Shown: positions 15,911-24,954 of the stretch, in pieces | How positions within the stretch are numbered: position 1 is the first letter of the stretch | Layout of the letters: every line of letters begins with the position of its first letter | NCBI GenBank assembly: GCA_035371485.1 | Contig: DAOOWV010000002.1 | Location: forward strand, 1 to 54,798 | DNA from: DAOOWV01 sp035371485 | Lineage (GTDB): Bacteria > Patescibacteriota > Dojkabacteria > JAFGLO01 | Length of the DNA stretch: 54,798 bases | Direction of reading: 5' to 3' | Position numbers and translations under genes: made by a program | Notes under the pieces: generated by a model | Seen by the model: only the letters and a program-made list of their open reading frames with translations | What the model was told of the DNA's origin: nothing | Databases searched by the model: none

Positions 15911-16558
15911 ATGGCAGAAGAAATAAGATTTACATCAAACTATGAGGATCTATCGACAGATAATGGTTTTCAATTTGAATTCAAATGTGGAAAATGTGGT
16001 GCAGGATATAGATCTGCTTTTAAGAAATTTTTAGTTGGTGGAATTTCACAAGCCCTAGACACCGCGAGTAGTTTATTAGGAGGTATATTTTCTAGTGCTT
16101 CAACAGTTTCGGATAATGTAAAGTCAGCAACCTGGCAAAAAGCTCATGATGATGCATTTACTGAAGCAATCAAGGAATTGGAAGGTAAATTTATACAATG
16201 CCCTAAATGTAATAATTGGGTATGTCGTGAAAAATGCTGGAACGAAAAGAAGGGTTTGTGTAAAGAATGTAGCCCTGATTTTGGTGTTGAAATGGCAGCG
16301 GCACAATCATCACGTTCAATTGAGGAAATATGGGCACACTCAGCAATGGCAGAAGAAGACAAGAAACTTGGTAAAGAAAATCGGAGAGCAGGCATAGTAG
16401 GGAGTTGTCCCAAATGCGAAAAACCACTAACTACAAATGCAAAATTTTGCCCAGAATGTGGTGCAAATCTCCACGATGAAGGTAAATGTAAAAAATGCGG
16501 AGCAAAATTACAACCTAACGCAAAATTCTGTGCAGAATGTGGAACGAGTACTTCTTAA
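15911..16558 (+). CDS. Multi-zinc-ribbon protein
   Basis: 215 residues. An N-terminal CGKCG (about 26-30) pairs with 'CPKCNNWVC' and 'CREKC...CKEC' at about 97-120. The C-terminal 60 residues hold a double zinc ribbon with four CxxC knuckles (CPKC, CPEC, CKKC, CAEC). Between them is a Ser/Ala/Gly-rich segment (about 42-70) with amphipathic or membrane-active character. No enzymatic motif is present. It is probably a scaffold or adaptor; relatives are common near membrane-remodelling genes, but no such neighbour is seen here. Confidence 0.7.
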   Translation: MAEEIRFTSNYEDLSTDNGFQFEFKCGKCGAGYRSAFKKFLVGGISQALDTASSLLGGIFSSASTVSDNVKSATWQKAHDDAFTEAIKELEGKFIQCPKCNNWVCREKCWNEKKGLCKECSPDFGVEMAAAQSSRSIEEIWAHSAMAEEDKKLGKENRRAGIVGSCPKCEKPLTTNAKFCPECGANLHDEGKCKKCGAKLQPNAKFCAECGTSTS

Positions 16559-16560
16559 GT

Positions 16561-17300
16561 CTAAACTATAAAGGAATTTTCAATAGGTAACTCCCAAAGG
16601 GTATCAAATAGAATTTTAAATGATGAATAAATCTCTTTTTGATGGATAATCAAAGAAATTATTTCATTCTTGTAATTTGAATCACCACTTTTTTGTCATA
16701 CAGCATAATTTGAGAAGGAATATTCAACATATACTGTGGAATCAGGCGAATTTTTCTACCTTCAATTTCCCTATAACTTTCTAACGTATACCTCACTGTG
16801 CCAAGTTGAGGAGAAATTATTCTGGGAGGTATTCCCAATTTTGATCTTTGTACAACATGTCTATTAATTCTCTTATTAAATCACCTGCATCTCTATCAAA
16901 AGCAGATCTTATCAAGTCAACAGGATGTTTGTTTTCCTCAATGTCTAAATGTATTTTTTTCAAACCCTCAAGTCCTAACATAGTATCAACAACTGGTAAT
17001 GAATGATTTTGAGAATACAGATTGATAATTTCCGGATATGACTTATAAAAGTTGTCTTTTACTTTCTCAACTTTTTCAAAATGCTTTTTTATTCTAAAAT
17101 CCAAATATTTAGGGCTATTAACTTCAAATTCAATTAAATCTGCAGAACCCGAAACTCTACTGATTAATTTTTATCCTCCAGTGAATATAATGCTTTATAA
17201 ACAGTCGGCCTTTTAATTCCCAACATTTTTGACACATTCGATGGCTTACGTTTACCGTTAACTAACAAGTAAATAATTGCTTTGTGTCACACCATGGTGA
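16561..17300 (-). pseudogene. Decayed TrmB-type transcriptional regulator
   Basis: The minus strand reads as one TrmB-like protein scattered over several frames. A winged-helix block 'SNVSKMLGIKRPTVYKAL' comes first. A shift at about 17170, where one T seems missing, leads to 'LISRVSGSADLIEFEVN'. The long frame 16817-17104 follows, then a shift into 'IPPRIISPQLGTVRYTL' and 'IRLIPQYMLNIPSQIM', and a last shift into 'ISLIIHQKEIYSSFK' ending at 16561. At least three frameshifts and no good start make a functional product unlikely. An intact relative is at 35067. Confidence 0.7.
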
Positions 17301-17446
17301 CAATGTTTTTTATGGGGTTACTAAAAACATTTGTAATAAATTTAGATATTTATGCAAAAAATATTTAATTAATATATCATACTAATTAAACTGCCTTTTC
17401 AATTCAGATATACAGACTTCTACAGAATTATAACTAAAATAATTTT

Positions 17447-18229
17447 ATGATAAAAAAAATGAATGAAGAAACAGTTTTAGATCAAGACCCAAGAACCGCA
17501 TTGATAGAAGAGCTATTGCAAAATATTGTTCCTTACAGAGAAATAACTTTGATAAGAGCAGATGAAATGGTAACTGATATTTACTTAAGAGACCTTACTC
17601 CAGGATCGGAATTTACTCTCTATGGAAGTATACATATCCCTCCAAGATATCAATTTCCTGTCAATTATGTTTTACCAAGAATAAAAGAAATCGGAGAAAC
17701 GTTAAATTTACCCCTCCTAGAAATAGAATATATTGACCCACATGATATTGATGCAGACTTTGGAAGATACCCAAGAATTAGGGCAACGGGTTTTTCTGAG
17801 CCCCAGTTAATCATAAGTCGCACATACTCACAACAACCTAAAAGAACAAGAGAGCTTTTGGCAAAAAACGCTCGCAATGCAGGTATTAACATTTATACAT
17901 TTAGTACTAACGAGATAGATATTAAACCGTTCAAAGATTATTTTTTTAAATCTACAAATATATTTGACCCCGAAGCAGTTATTGAAATGGTTAAAGCAGT
18001 ACAAAGAAGACCTCAGGGATTAAAAGAGCCACTTTATTTTTATGCCCTATCTAAAATACCAACTATTCCTGAAATGCTAACTGCATTGAAAGGTAAATCG
18101 GCAATGGCAAATTTTCTCATTAAATTATATACCTCTTCATGTGCCACAAATTCAGAAAGAGAAAACCAAATATTATCCCATGAAATCATGAGAATTTGGT
18201 TTAGATTTTTTTACCCTTATGGCATATAA
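17447..18229 (+). CDS. Unrecognised protein, first of an overlapping pair
   Basis: 260 residues, no family recognised. It is soluble-looking, without TM or signal. The middle contains 'LPRIKEIGETLNLPLLEIEYIDPHD' and a Ser/Arg/Lys patch, and the C-terminal half is helical (about 180-255). The first 100 residues hold several basic and acidic pairs reminiscent of a nucleotidyltransferase- or phosphotransfer-like fold, but no conserved catalytic motif can be named. Its 3' end overlaps the next gene by 11 bp (ATGGCATATAA), implying translational coupling and a shared function. Confidence 0.65.
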   Translation: MIKKMNEETVLDQDPRTALIEELLQNIVPYREITLIRADEMVTDIYLRDLTPGSEFTLYGSIHIPPRYQFPVNYVLPRIKEIGETLNLPLLEIEYIDPHDIDADFGRYPRIRATGFSEPQLIISRTYSQQPKRTRELLAKNARNAGINIYTFSTNEIDIKPFKDYFFKSTNIFDPEAVIEMVKAVQRRPQGLKEPLYFYALSKIPTIPEMLTALKGKSAMANFLIKLYTSSCATNSERENQILSHEIMRIWFRFFYPYGI

Positions 18230-18623
18230 CGCTATCAATGCAAACGATTTTACATGGCTAGGATTTACCCCAGCTCAAATAATTGATAACATATACGAGA
18301 CTTTATCAAATCAAGGCTATCGTGTTCATGTACTCGATCTTACTAGATTCATAATGTGCACTCCGGAGGGGAATTATAATGGACATGATTATGATGGGAT
18401 TTCAAGAGAAATCCTTAGAATACAATCAATTTTTAGGAAAGGTGACATATTAATACTCAGAGAGGATAGAAAAGCACTTGCCTATCGTACCTATACATCT
18501 CAACAAGATGGTACAATTAAAGATGAGCTTATTGAGGTTAATTTTGCAAACAGAAGGCTTCTAAACAATTTAAGATCCGAAGCAACTTATAACGGCCTTT
18601 TAATTAATATAAATGGATCCTAA
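18219..18623 (+). CDS. Unrecognised protein, second of an overlapping pair
   Basis: 134 residues, not recognised. It has a short alpha/beta composition with 'QGYRVHVLDLTRFIMC', 'GDILILRED' and a C-terminal 'NRRLLNNLRSEATYNGLL'. There is no signal or TM. Its start codon lies within the end of the upstream gene (11-bp overlap), so the two are probably made together and may interact. A two-gene module of this kind could be a toxin-antitoxin-like or enzyme-adaptor pair, but nothing in the residues proves it. Confidence 0.6.
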   Translation: MAYNAINANDFTWLGFTPAQIIDNIYETLSNQGYRVHVLDLTRFIMCTPEGNYNGHDYDGISREILRIQSIFRKGDILILREDRKALAYRTYTSQQDGTIKDELIEVNFANRRLLNNLRSEATYNGLLININGS

Positions 18624-18769
18624 ACGAACTCACACAGACAATAAAGTAGGAGTATATTTAAAAATAATCAATAAAATTATTCAATTATTAATAGATACAA
18701 AGCCCATATTACTTGAAATATAAATAATATAATAATACAATACACGCGATACAATACACCAAATTACAA

Positions 18770-19339
18770 ATGAAAACCTACAAAATACAGTCGATTCCCC
18801 GCAATGCCCGTAAAGTCTTTACTGGAAAATTATGTGAAATATACCAATGGGAACAAAATATGTTTGATGGAAAAACCAAAATCTTTGAAAAGATAAAGTA
18901 CAATGACGCAGTCAATATAATTGCCATTACTAAAAACAAAAATATATTAGTAACCAAGGAAATTCAACCTCAAAGTAAAAGCTTCTACAGTGTCCCTGGA
19001 GGAACAATCGATAATAACGAAACACCACTTGATGGTGCTAAAAGAGAACTTCTAGAAGAAACCGGATACGAAGCCAAGAAGTGGCTAAAATTTCATCAAT
19101 CCCAACCCATGACAAGACTTGAATGGAACGTTTATACATATATTGCAATCGACTGTGAAAAAAAGAAAAATCAAATACAATCCAACGGTTCAAAAATAAT
19201 TGTGTCAGAAAAAAGTTTATTAGAATTTTTAAACATAATAATGGATGATACATATAGAGACAGAGAAATAACGTTGAAACTTCTTAAAATTAGAGATAAT
19301 CCTAAAGCCTGGAAGAAATTTGAAAAACTGTTTTCATAA
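18770..19339 (+). CDS. Nudix hydrolase
   Basis: 189 residues. A complete Nudix box lies at about residues 80-102: G-x5-E-x7-RELLEETGY, with 'SVPGGTI' before it. It hydrolyses a nucleoside diphosphate linked to another moiety; an ADP-ribose or nucleotide-sugar pyrophosphatase type is suggested by the N-terminal 'VTKEIQPQSKSFYSVPGG' layout. The C-terminal tail ends in a basic helix. It is preceded by an AT-rich gap of about 145 bp without other features. Confidence 0.9.
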   Translation: MKTYKIQSIPRNARKVFTGKLCEIYQWEQNMFDGKTKIFEKIKYNDAVNIIAITKNKNILVTKEIQPQSKSFYSVPGGTIDNNETPLDGAKRELLEETGYEAKKWLKFHQSQPMTRLEWNVYTYIAIDCEKKKNQIQSNGSKIIVSEKSLLEFLNIIMDDTYRDREITLKLLKIRDNPKAWKKFEKLFS

Positions 19340-19361
19340 ACATGATGACATTAATTTAGTG

Positions 19362-19390
19362 TTGTAAATATCCAAGTATTTTGATATAGT
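19362..19390 (+). promoter_or_regulatory. Putative sigma-70 promoter for rmuC-miaB
   Basis: A TTGTAA -35-like hexamer (19362-19367), a 17-bp spacer and TATAGT (19385-19390) preceded by TG lie about 38 bp upstream of the rmuC ATG at 19428. The call rests on consensus match and position only. Confidence 0.5.
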
Positions 19391-19427
19391 CATTATCAAG
19401 ATCAATTCATAATTTAGAGTAAACGAA

Positions 19428-20747
19428 ATGGAATATATCACTATCGTTCTGCTGTTTGCAATTTTAATAATATCTATTTTTGCACTAGTAAAGAAACCAG
19501 CACATAACACAAGCTTAGAACAAATAATTCAACAACTCATCCGTGACATATCTAGAATTGAAACGGTTTTAAAAGACGAAATGGCACGTGGTCGAGAGGA
19601 AAGTTCAAAACTTAACAGTTCAATGCGAACTGAAATTGCACAATACTTAAAAAACATTGGCGACTCACTTGAAAAAAGAATTTCACTATTCTCACAACAA
19701 CAAACCGATAACTTTGAACAATTTTCGCAGAACCTACAACTTCTTACAGAAAAAAATGAAAAGAAAATGTCTGAAGTTAGAGAAACAATTGAAAAAAGAC
19801 TTGAACTTATACAAAAAGACAATACTGAACAACTTGAACGCATGCGTAATACTGTTGATGAAAAACTTACAGACACACTCGATAAGAGATTAGGCGAAAA
19901 GTTCAAACTGGTTAACGATAGGCTTGAACAAGTCTACAAAGGTCTTGGGGAAATGCAAACTTTAGCCACTGGGGTAGGTGACCTTAAAAAGGTACTTACA
20001 AATGTCAAAACTAGAGGTACTTGGGGTGAAATTCAACTCGGTAACCTACTTGACCAAATGTTAACCAAAGAACAGTATGAACAAAACATTACCACCAAAC
20101 GAGATAGCAAAGAAAGAGTTGAATATGCAATAAAAATTCCTAGCAAAAATGATGATAATGCATCTATATGGTTACCTATCGACGCTAAGTTTCCTATGGA
20201 CATTTACAATAAATTAGCCTCTGCACAAGAAGAAGCAAATGTTGATCTTGTCGTTTTATATGGAAAAGAGCTTGAAAATTTTATTAAACAACAAGCTAAA
20301 ACAATTAATGAAAAATATATAGATCCTCCCTATACTACTGATTTTGCGATTCTTTACTTACCAATTGAGGGGCTATATGCAGAAGTAACTCAAAGACCTG
20401 GACTTTGTGAGTTTTTACAAACTCAATATAGAGTAACAGTAACAGGTCCAAACACAATTGCAGCATTTTTAAATAGTCTTCAGATGGGATTTAGAACCCT
20501 AGCTATTGAAAAAAGATCAAGTGAAGTCTGGGAAACACTAGGTGTTATTAAAAATGAATTTGGAAAATTCGGCATGATACTTGAGAAAGCTAAAAAGAAA
20601 ATACAAGAAGCTGGAAATGTTATTGATGAGGCTGGAAGTAAAACAAGAAGTATTGAATCTAAACTCAAAAAAGTAGAGACCCTACCCATAACAAATACTG
20701 AAACCGCGAATAAGCTTTTTGTTGAAACAGACCAAACTAGCATTTAA
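19428..20747 (+). CDS. rmuC: RmuC-family DNA recombination protein
   Basis: 439 residues: one N-terminal TM helix (about 3-21), a long Lys/Glu-rich coiled coil (about 30-165), then the RmuC nuclease-like domain with 'VKTRGTWGEIQLGNLLDQML', 'WLPIDAKFPMD', 'YTTDFAILYLPIEGLYAEV' and 'VTGPNTIAAFLNSLQMGFR'. The family limits inversions and rearrangements at short inverted repeats. That fits a genome as rich in hairpins and short repeats as this one, although that link is inference. The stop codon is separated by a single base from the ATG of the next gene. Confidence 0.93.
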   Translation: MEYITIVLLFAILIISIFALVKKPAHNTSLEQIIQQLIRDISRIETVLKDEMARGREESSKLNSSMRTEIAQYLKNIGDSLEKRISLFSQQQTDNFEQFSQNLQLLTEKNEKKMSEVRETIEKRLELIQKDNTEQLERMRNTVDEKLTDTLDKRLGEKFKLVNDRLEQVYKGLGEMQTLATGVGDLKKVLTNVKTRGTWGEIQLGNLLDQMLTKEQYEQNITTKRDSKERVEYAIKIPSKNDDNASIWLPIDAKFPMDIYNKLASAQEEANVDLVVLYGKELENFIKQQAKTINEKYIDPPYTTDFAILYLPIEGLYAEVTQRPGLCEFLQTQYRVTVTGPNTIAAFLNSLQMGFRTLAIEKRSSEVWETLGVIKNEFGKFGMILEKAKKKIQEAGNVIDEAGSKTRSIESKLKKVETLPITNTETANKLFVETDQTSI

Positions 20748-20748
20748 A

Positions 20749-22086
20749 ATGGAAAAAACCTATTACGTCAAAATTTACGGTTGTCAAATGAATTATGCTG
20801 ATGCAGAAAGAATTGACTATATCATGCAAGACGCCGGATATAAAAAACTAACTAAACATGATAATGCCGATATTATCATCGTTGTTTCCTGTTCTGTAAG
20901 AGCCAAAGCTGAACAAAAGGTTCATTCATGGATAAATCAACTTCCAAGTGAAAAAACCATAGTACTTACAGGATGTATGGTTAGGCGCGACTTTAAAGAT
21001 TCAGAATGTCAAAACACCAACAAAAATTTGAAATATATTAAAAGAATTTGTCCAAATATTAAGCATTATATTCCAATTAAATCGATAAATAACATTGTTA
21101 AAATAATTGAAAACTCAATAGGGGAGCAAAAAAAGGGGAGTGCATCAACTTCTAAGAATTACCTCACTACCCCACAAATCTTCTCAGATAAATCGATAAC
21201 CGCTTACATACCAATTATGACTGGCTGTGCTCAATTTTGCACCTACTGTATCGTCCCTTTTGCTCGTGGTGAAGAAATATCTAGAAAGACAGATGAAATA
21301 TTAAACGATGTAAAATTAGCTTTAAAAGAGGGAAAAACTCACATTGTTTTACTCGGACAAATTGTAAATAAATGGATAGATCCTGTTTCCAAATTGACAT
21401 TTGTTGAGCTTCTTAAAAAAATCTGTTTAATTGACAATGATTTTTGGCTTACCTTTTTAAGCCCACATCCTAATTATGTTACAAAAGAGCTACTTGATTT
21501 CATCATTTCCGAGCCCAAAATGTTAAAATACCTAGGCTTACCCTTACAACATGGTGACAACCATATTCTTAAACAAATGAACAGAGGTTATTCTGTTGAA
21601 AAATATACTGAACAGATCGAATATTTAAGGTCAACTTATAACTCAAATAATTTGTCAAAAAATGTTCCACTATATTTAACTACTGATATTGTAATAGGTT
21701 TTGGAGATGAATCAGAAGAATCATTTCAAACAACCTATGCTCTTCTAAAACAACTTCGCTTCAATCAAGTTTTTGTAGCTTACTATTCCGAACGTCCTTA
21801 TACCCAGGCCAGTATATCAATTCCCGATAAAATACCAATAAACACAAAGATTGAAAGAAAAAATAAAATAAGAAAATTAACTGAAAAGATTTATTTCGAA
21901 GAAAACGAGAAGTTAATTGGAAAAGTACTTCCCTGTAGAGCGCATGACATTCACAGAGGAATAACTTATTCAAATCAATATATTGAACTCGATCCAATTC
22001 ACTCTAACTTGGTCGGAAAACTAATAAACGTAAAAATTACATACGGTGGAAGGTATGGAATTAAGGGTAAACTGGTTTCCGTTTGA
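20749..22086 (+). CDS. miaB: MiaB-type tRNA methylthiotransferase (radical SAM)
   Basis: 445 residues from the ATG at 20749, one base after the rmuC stop. The N-terminal domain binds a second 4Fe-4S cluster through Cys in 'IYGCQMNYADAERI', 'VSCSVR' and 'TGCMVRR'. The radical SAM triad is 'GCAQFCTYCIVPFARGEE', and a TRAM-like C-terminal domain follows ('LIGKVLPCRAHD'). The protein methylthiolates i6A37 in tRNAs reading UNN codons. Specificity against the MtaB and RimO subgroups is judged from the N-terminal pattern. It ends in TGA, evidence that TGA is a stop in this genome. Confidence 0.88.
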   Translation: MEKTYYVKIYGCQMNYADAERIDYIMQDAGYKKLTKHDNADIIIVVSCSVRAKAEQKVHSWINQLPSEKTIVLTGCMVRRDFKDSECQNTNKNLKYIKRICPNIKHYIPIKSINNIVKIIENSIGEQKKGSASTSKNYLTTPQIFSDKSITAYIPIMTGCAQFCTYCIVPFARGEEISRKTDEILNDVKLALKEGKTHIVLLGQIVNKWIDPVSKLTFVELLKKICLIDNDFWLTFLSPHPNYVTKELLDFIISEPKMLKYLGLPLQHGDNHILKQMNRGYSVEKYTEQIEYLRSTYNSNNLSKNVPLYLTTDIVIGFGDESEESFQTTYALLKQLRFNQVFVAYYSERPYTQASISIPDKIPINTKIERKNKIRKLTEKIYFEENEKLIGKVLPCRAHDIHRGITYSNQYIELDPIHSNLVGKLINVKITYGGRYGIKGKLVSV

Positions 22087-22519
22087 TTTTGACCCCTTAG
22101 AGCGAGTTTCTGTTATAAATTCTAACTTTTTTGATCAATATTTCACTTATATAAGATAAATTTCTTCAAACACTTAATTCCATCTACTCCTACATCTCCA
22201 AGACTATACAAAATATTGAAGTTGATAGCTTTACATTAGACCTAAATCATTAGGGTTTAATAAGAAATAAAAATAGTAAATATTTAAAAAAATAGTTTTT
22301 TTCAATTGAAATATTATTGTTTGGTACATACCACATTCTCTGTAAGAGAACAAAATAGGGGATTATAAAAAAATTAGTGAAAAGTACAATAATGAACTAA
22401 GTTACTATTTGTTAGTCTAATATAGAAAAAATGTAGTAATAATTAAGCGATTAAAATTAATTTAAATCCAATTTATTACTTGTAAATTGTTAATCGTTAA
22501 TTAAGTCAAAATGTTCTCT

Positions 22520-22582
22520 CCCACCGCACTCCACCACAGTTTCCGAGTATAAGGATGATTATACTCAGTTTATCGCGGTCCC
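22520..22582. ncRNA. Structured element, possible small RNA
   Basis: A perfect 8-bp hairpin (GAGTATAA 22545-22552, GGATGA loop, TTATACTC 22559-22566) is enclosed by ACCGC (22523-22527) pairing with GCGGT (22575-22579). It is a GC-richer island in an AT-rich gap. The transcribed strand and any function are unknown. Confidence 0.35.
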
Positions 22583-22731
22583 TATTTTACTATAAAATAA
22601 CTTAAAAAAGGGTAACTACAAAAATCCAACATTAAATAGAAAAAACTCAAATATATTTTTTTATTATCTGAATTAAATGCACTGTTTTTAACAAAATAGC
22701 ACTCTCTTAACATACACTGCGATTCTACGAC

Positions 22732-22740
22732 TTATCCACA
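22732..22740 (+). promoter_or_regulatory. Single perfect DnaA box (TTATCCACA)
   Basis: It is an exact match to the consensus DnaA-binding 9-mer, in the convergent gap. Only one copy was noticed, and there is no dnaA/dnaN neighbour, so it is not evidence of an origin by itself. Confidence 0.4.
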
Positions 22741-22808
22741 AAACACAGGGAGAACTACCCTATAGTATTTCAGGCCCTTCTTGTTCACAAGAGAACCATT
22801 TTACATAA

Positions 22809-22877
22809 ATTATTATAGGACACGTTTTACACATCACGATATTATAAGACGTGACGTGTAGTAAGTCCCATAATAAT
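22809..22877. terminator. Long nested hairpin between convergent genes
   Basis: Outer arms of 13 bp (22809-22821 and 22865-22877) pair with one mismatch. Inside, ACACG pairs with CGTGT and TCACG with CGTGA. The extended stem ends 25 bp from the stop of the minus-strand gene at 22903, fitting a bidirectional terminator or a small structured RNA. Confidence 0.55.
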
Positions 22878-22902
22878 CCCCTTCTCTGCCTCTGGTGATG
22901 GA

Positions 22903-23913
22903 TTAAATAAATGAAATGCCACGCAAAACAAGATAAAAAACGATTATAATTCCAATCAAATATTCAATAAATGTGTATATTTTAAATCTTTTTCGCCAGT
23001 TATTCATCAAGATCCCAAGCATCACTAACAAGACCACCGTTGGGACTAAAGACAGCAATCTATAACTGACAGGAAACATGTAAAAAGGTAGTACTGCTAA
23101 ATAACTACTCCACCCTACACCAACGGAAAAGATTGCAATTTCTCTTCTGGAAAAACCAAATGTCGCAACAACGGGATAAACCAAAGCAACATAAATAAAA
23201 AAAAGTATTGGCGAAAACAATATACTAAGGTTAAATGAAAGATATACAAAAGTAATAAAATATGCACTTACCACAGCTACCATATAACCAGTTGTTTGAG
23301 CTACTTGCAACAAAGGAACCTCTTTAACTCTGGAAACAAGAAGGATATTCGCTGTAAGCATAACTATATAAATATATACAAACATAAAAATCAATATAAA
23401 AACAAAAGAAACTGTTTCATAAAAATGCCCCAAATATCTAAGATAAAACAACTCAAAGAACAAAATTAATGAACCAACTGAACTTGAAACAAAAATAATT
23501 ACATGTCGACTTGATATCGTTAATAGATATGACCCAAAGACAAAAAATAATAAAGAAGTTGTACAAATTTGAAAACCTATAACAAAATATATCATATTAG
23601 TTATAGACAATATCTCTGTATTTGTATAACGTATAACAATCGATCTTACAATTGCAAAAAGCAACACTATTATTAGTGAAGCCCAAATCATCTTTCTTCT
23701 CTTTTGAATACTTTCTTGAACAATTGAGTTTACACTATCACCTGCCCTATCAAAAACCTTGACTAGTCGAAATTTTCTCGTAAAAATACGCTTAAATTTT
23801 TTCAGAAAAAAATTAATAGGATAAATATTATCGTCAGCAACAATTGATTCAGTATTAGTAAAGATATTTTCCTGAATTAGCTCTTTTTTATAGTTTTTTC
23901 TGTTGTTATTCAT
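22903..23913 (-). CDS. Polytopic membrane protein, unknown
   Basis: 336 residues. The N-terminal 75 residues are cytoplasmic and charged, followed by about nine hydrophobic helices (first at about 78-95, last near the C-terminus). No transporter or enzyme motif is recognised. The stop of this gene faces the long hairpin at 22809-22877. It lies 9 bp downstream of ruvB on the same strand, so it is probably the last gene of the ruv operon. A function in that context is not implied. Confidence 0.7.
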   Translation of the reverse strand: MNNNRKNYKKELIQENIFTNTESIVADDNIYPINFFLKKFKRIFTRKFRLVKVFDRAGDSVNSIVQESIQKRRKMIWASLIIVLLFAIVRSIVIRYTNTEILSITNMIYFVIGFQICTTSLLFFVFGSYLLTISSRHVIIFVSSSVGSLILFFELFYLRYLGHFYETVSFVFILIFMFVYIYIVMLTANILLVSRVKEVPLLQVAQTTGYMVAVVSAYFITFVYLSFNLSILFSPILFFIYVALVYPVVATFGFSRREIAIFSVGVGWSSYLAVLPFYMFPVSYRLLSLVPTVVLLVMLGILMNNWRKRFKIYTFIEYLIGIIIVFYLVLRGISFI

Positions 23914-23922
23914 GAAAGGACG

Positions 23923-24954
23923 TTAATTAAAATTGAGACCTTCATTATGCCTATGTTGTGCATTAAGTCCAAGGTGCTTGTACCCCAAATCTGTTACAAC
24001 CCTCCCTCTATGTGTACGCTGAATCAATCCAGCCTTAATTAGAAATGGCTCAACAACATCAGATAATGTTGATTTATCCTCAGCTACTGCAGATGCCAAT
24101 GTTGATAAACCTACTGGACCTCCATCAAAAGAATTAATCATAATTTGAAGAATTTTTCTATCGAGATCATCTAATCCAAACTCATCTATTCCCAATGTAT
24201 CTAAAGCCTTGAGAGCAACTTGTTTCGTTATTACTTTACTGGCAACATCATCCATCATATCTCTAACTCTTCTCAAAAGTCTCACTGCAACCCTTCCTGT
24301 ACCCCTAGAACGCTTTGCAATCTCAACAGCAGCTTGTTCATCAATATTAACACCAAGAACCCCAGAAGCACGCAAAATTATGCTTACTAAATCATCGATA
24401 TTAAAAAAGTCTAAATGTAATAAAATGCCAAATCTATCTCTCAATGGTGGAGATAGTAAACTAAGTCGAGTAGTAGCACCAATTAAAGTGAATGGCGGAA
24501 GTGATAATCTCATTGATTTTGCCCCTACTCCCTTTCCAACAACGATATCGAGAGCAAAATCTTCCATTGCTGGATACAATATTTCCTCAACATTTTTATT
24601 GAGTCTATGTATCTCATCAATAAAAAGAATATCTCCTTCTTTCAAATTTGAAACAATTGCGGCTAAGTCACCTTGTCTTTCAATTGCTGGTCCTGATGTA
24701 ATTTTAACGGTAACACCAAGTTCTTTCGCAACAACAAAAGCAAAAGTAGTTTTTCCTAATCCAGGTGGACCATAAAACAAAATATGATCTAATGGCTCAT
24801 TTCTCTTTTTAGCTCCATTAATAGCCATTTTTATAATCTTTTTCTCACGCTTTCGACCAATTAAGGAATCCAATGAGTCAGGTCGTATCTTGATATCACC
24901 ATCAGAATCCATTCTTGAAACGTTAACATTTTTAACATCAGCATTTTTAGACAT
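23923..24954 (-). CDS. ruvB: Holliday junction branch-migration ATPase RuvB
   Basis: 343 residues. Walker A 'GPPGLGKT' (62-69), Walker B 'LFIDEIHRL', sensor 1 'GATTR' and the 'LSPPLRDRFGI' arginine-finger region are all present, followed by the winged-helix domain ('LIQRTHRGRVVTDLGYKHL'). RuvB forms hexamers that drive branch migration with RuvA. The gene overlaps ruvA by 8 bp, giving translational coupling in the order ruvC-ruvA-ruvB of this operon. Confidence 0.97.
   Translation of the reverse strand: MSKNADVKNVNVSRMDSDGDIKIRPDSLDSLIGRKREKKIIKMAINGAKKRNEPLDHILFYGPPGLGKTTFAFVVAKELGVTVKITSGPAIERQGDLAAIVSNLKEGDILFIDEIHRLNKNVEEILYPAMEDFALDIVVGKGVGAKSMRLSLPPFTLIGATTRLSLLSPPLRDRFGILLHLDFFNIDDLVSIILRASGVLGVNIDEQAAVEIAKRSRGTGRVAVRLLRRVRDMMDDVASKVITKQVALKALDTLGIDEFGLDDLDRKILQIMINSFDGGPVGLSTLASAVAEDKSTLSDVVEPFLIKAGLIQRTHRGRVVTDLGYKHLGLNAQHRHNEGLNFN

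Larger units (their letters stand above)
22087..22902. other. Convergent intergenic gap of 816 bp
   Basis: It lies between the ends of miaB (plus) and the membrane protein at 22903 (minus). No convincing protein gene is present. It is very AT-rich except for two GC-richer structured patches (22520-22582 and 22730-22880) and one perfect DnaA box. It could house a small RNA or a terminator region. Confidence 0.6.

Noticed and set aside
22732..22740. Chromosomal origin of replication at the 22.1-22.9 kb gap
   Set aside because: Only one DnaA box, no dnaA or dnaN next to it, and the flanking genes converge, which fits a terminus better than an origin.
24209..24775. Long plus-strand frame opposite ruvB
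   Set aside because: Antisense shadow of a highly conserved gene; composition and lack of any motif or spacing argue against a real product.
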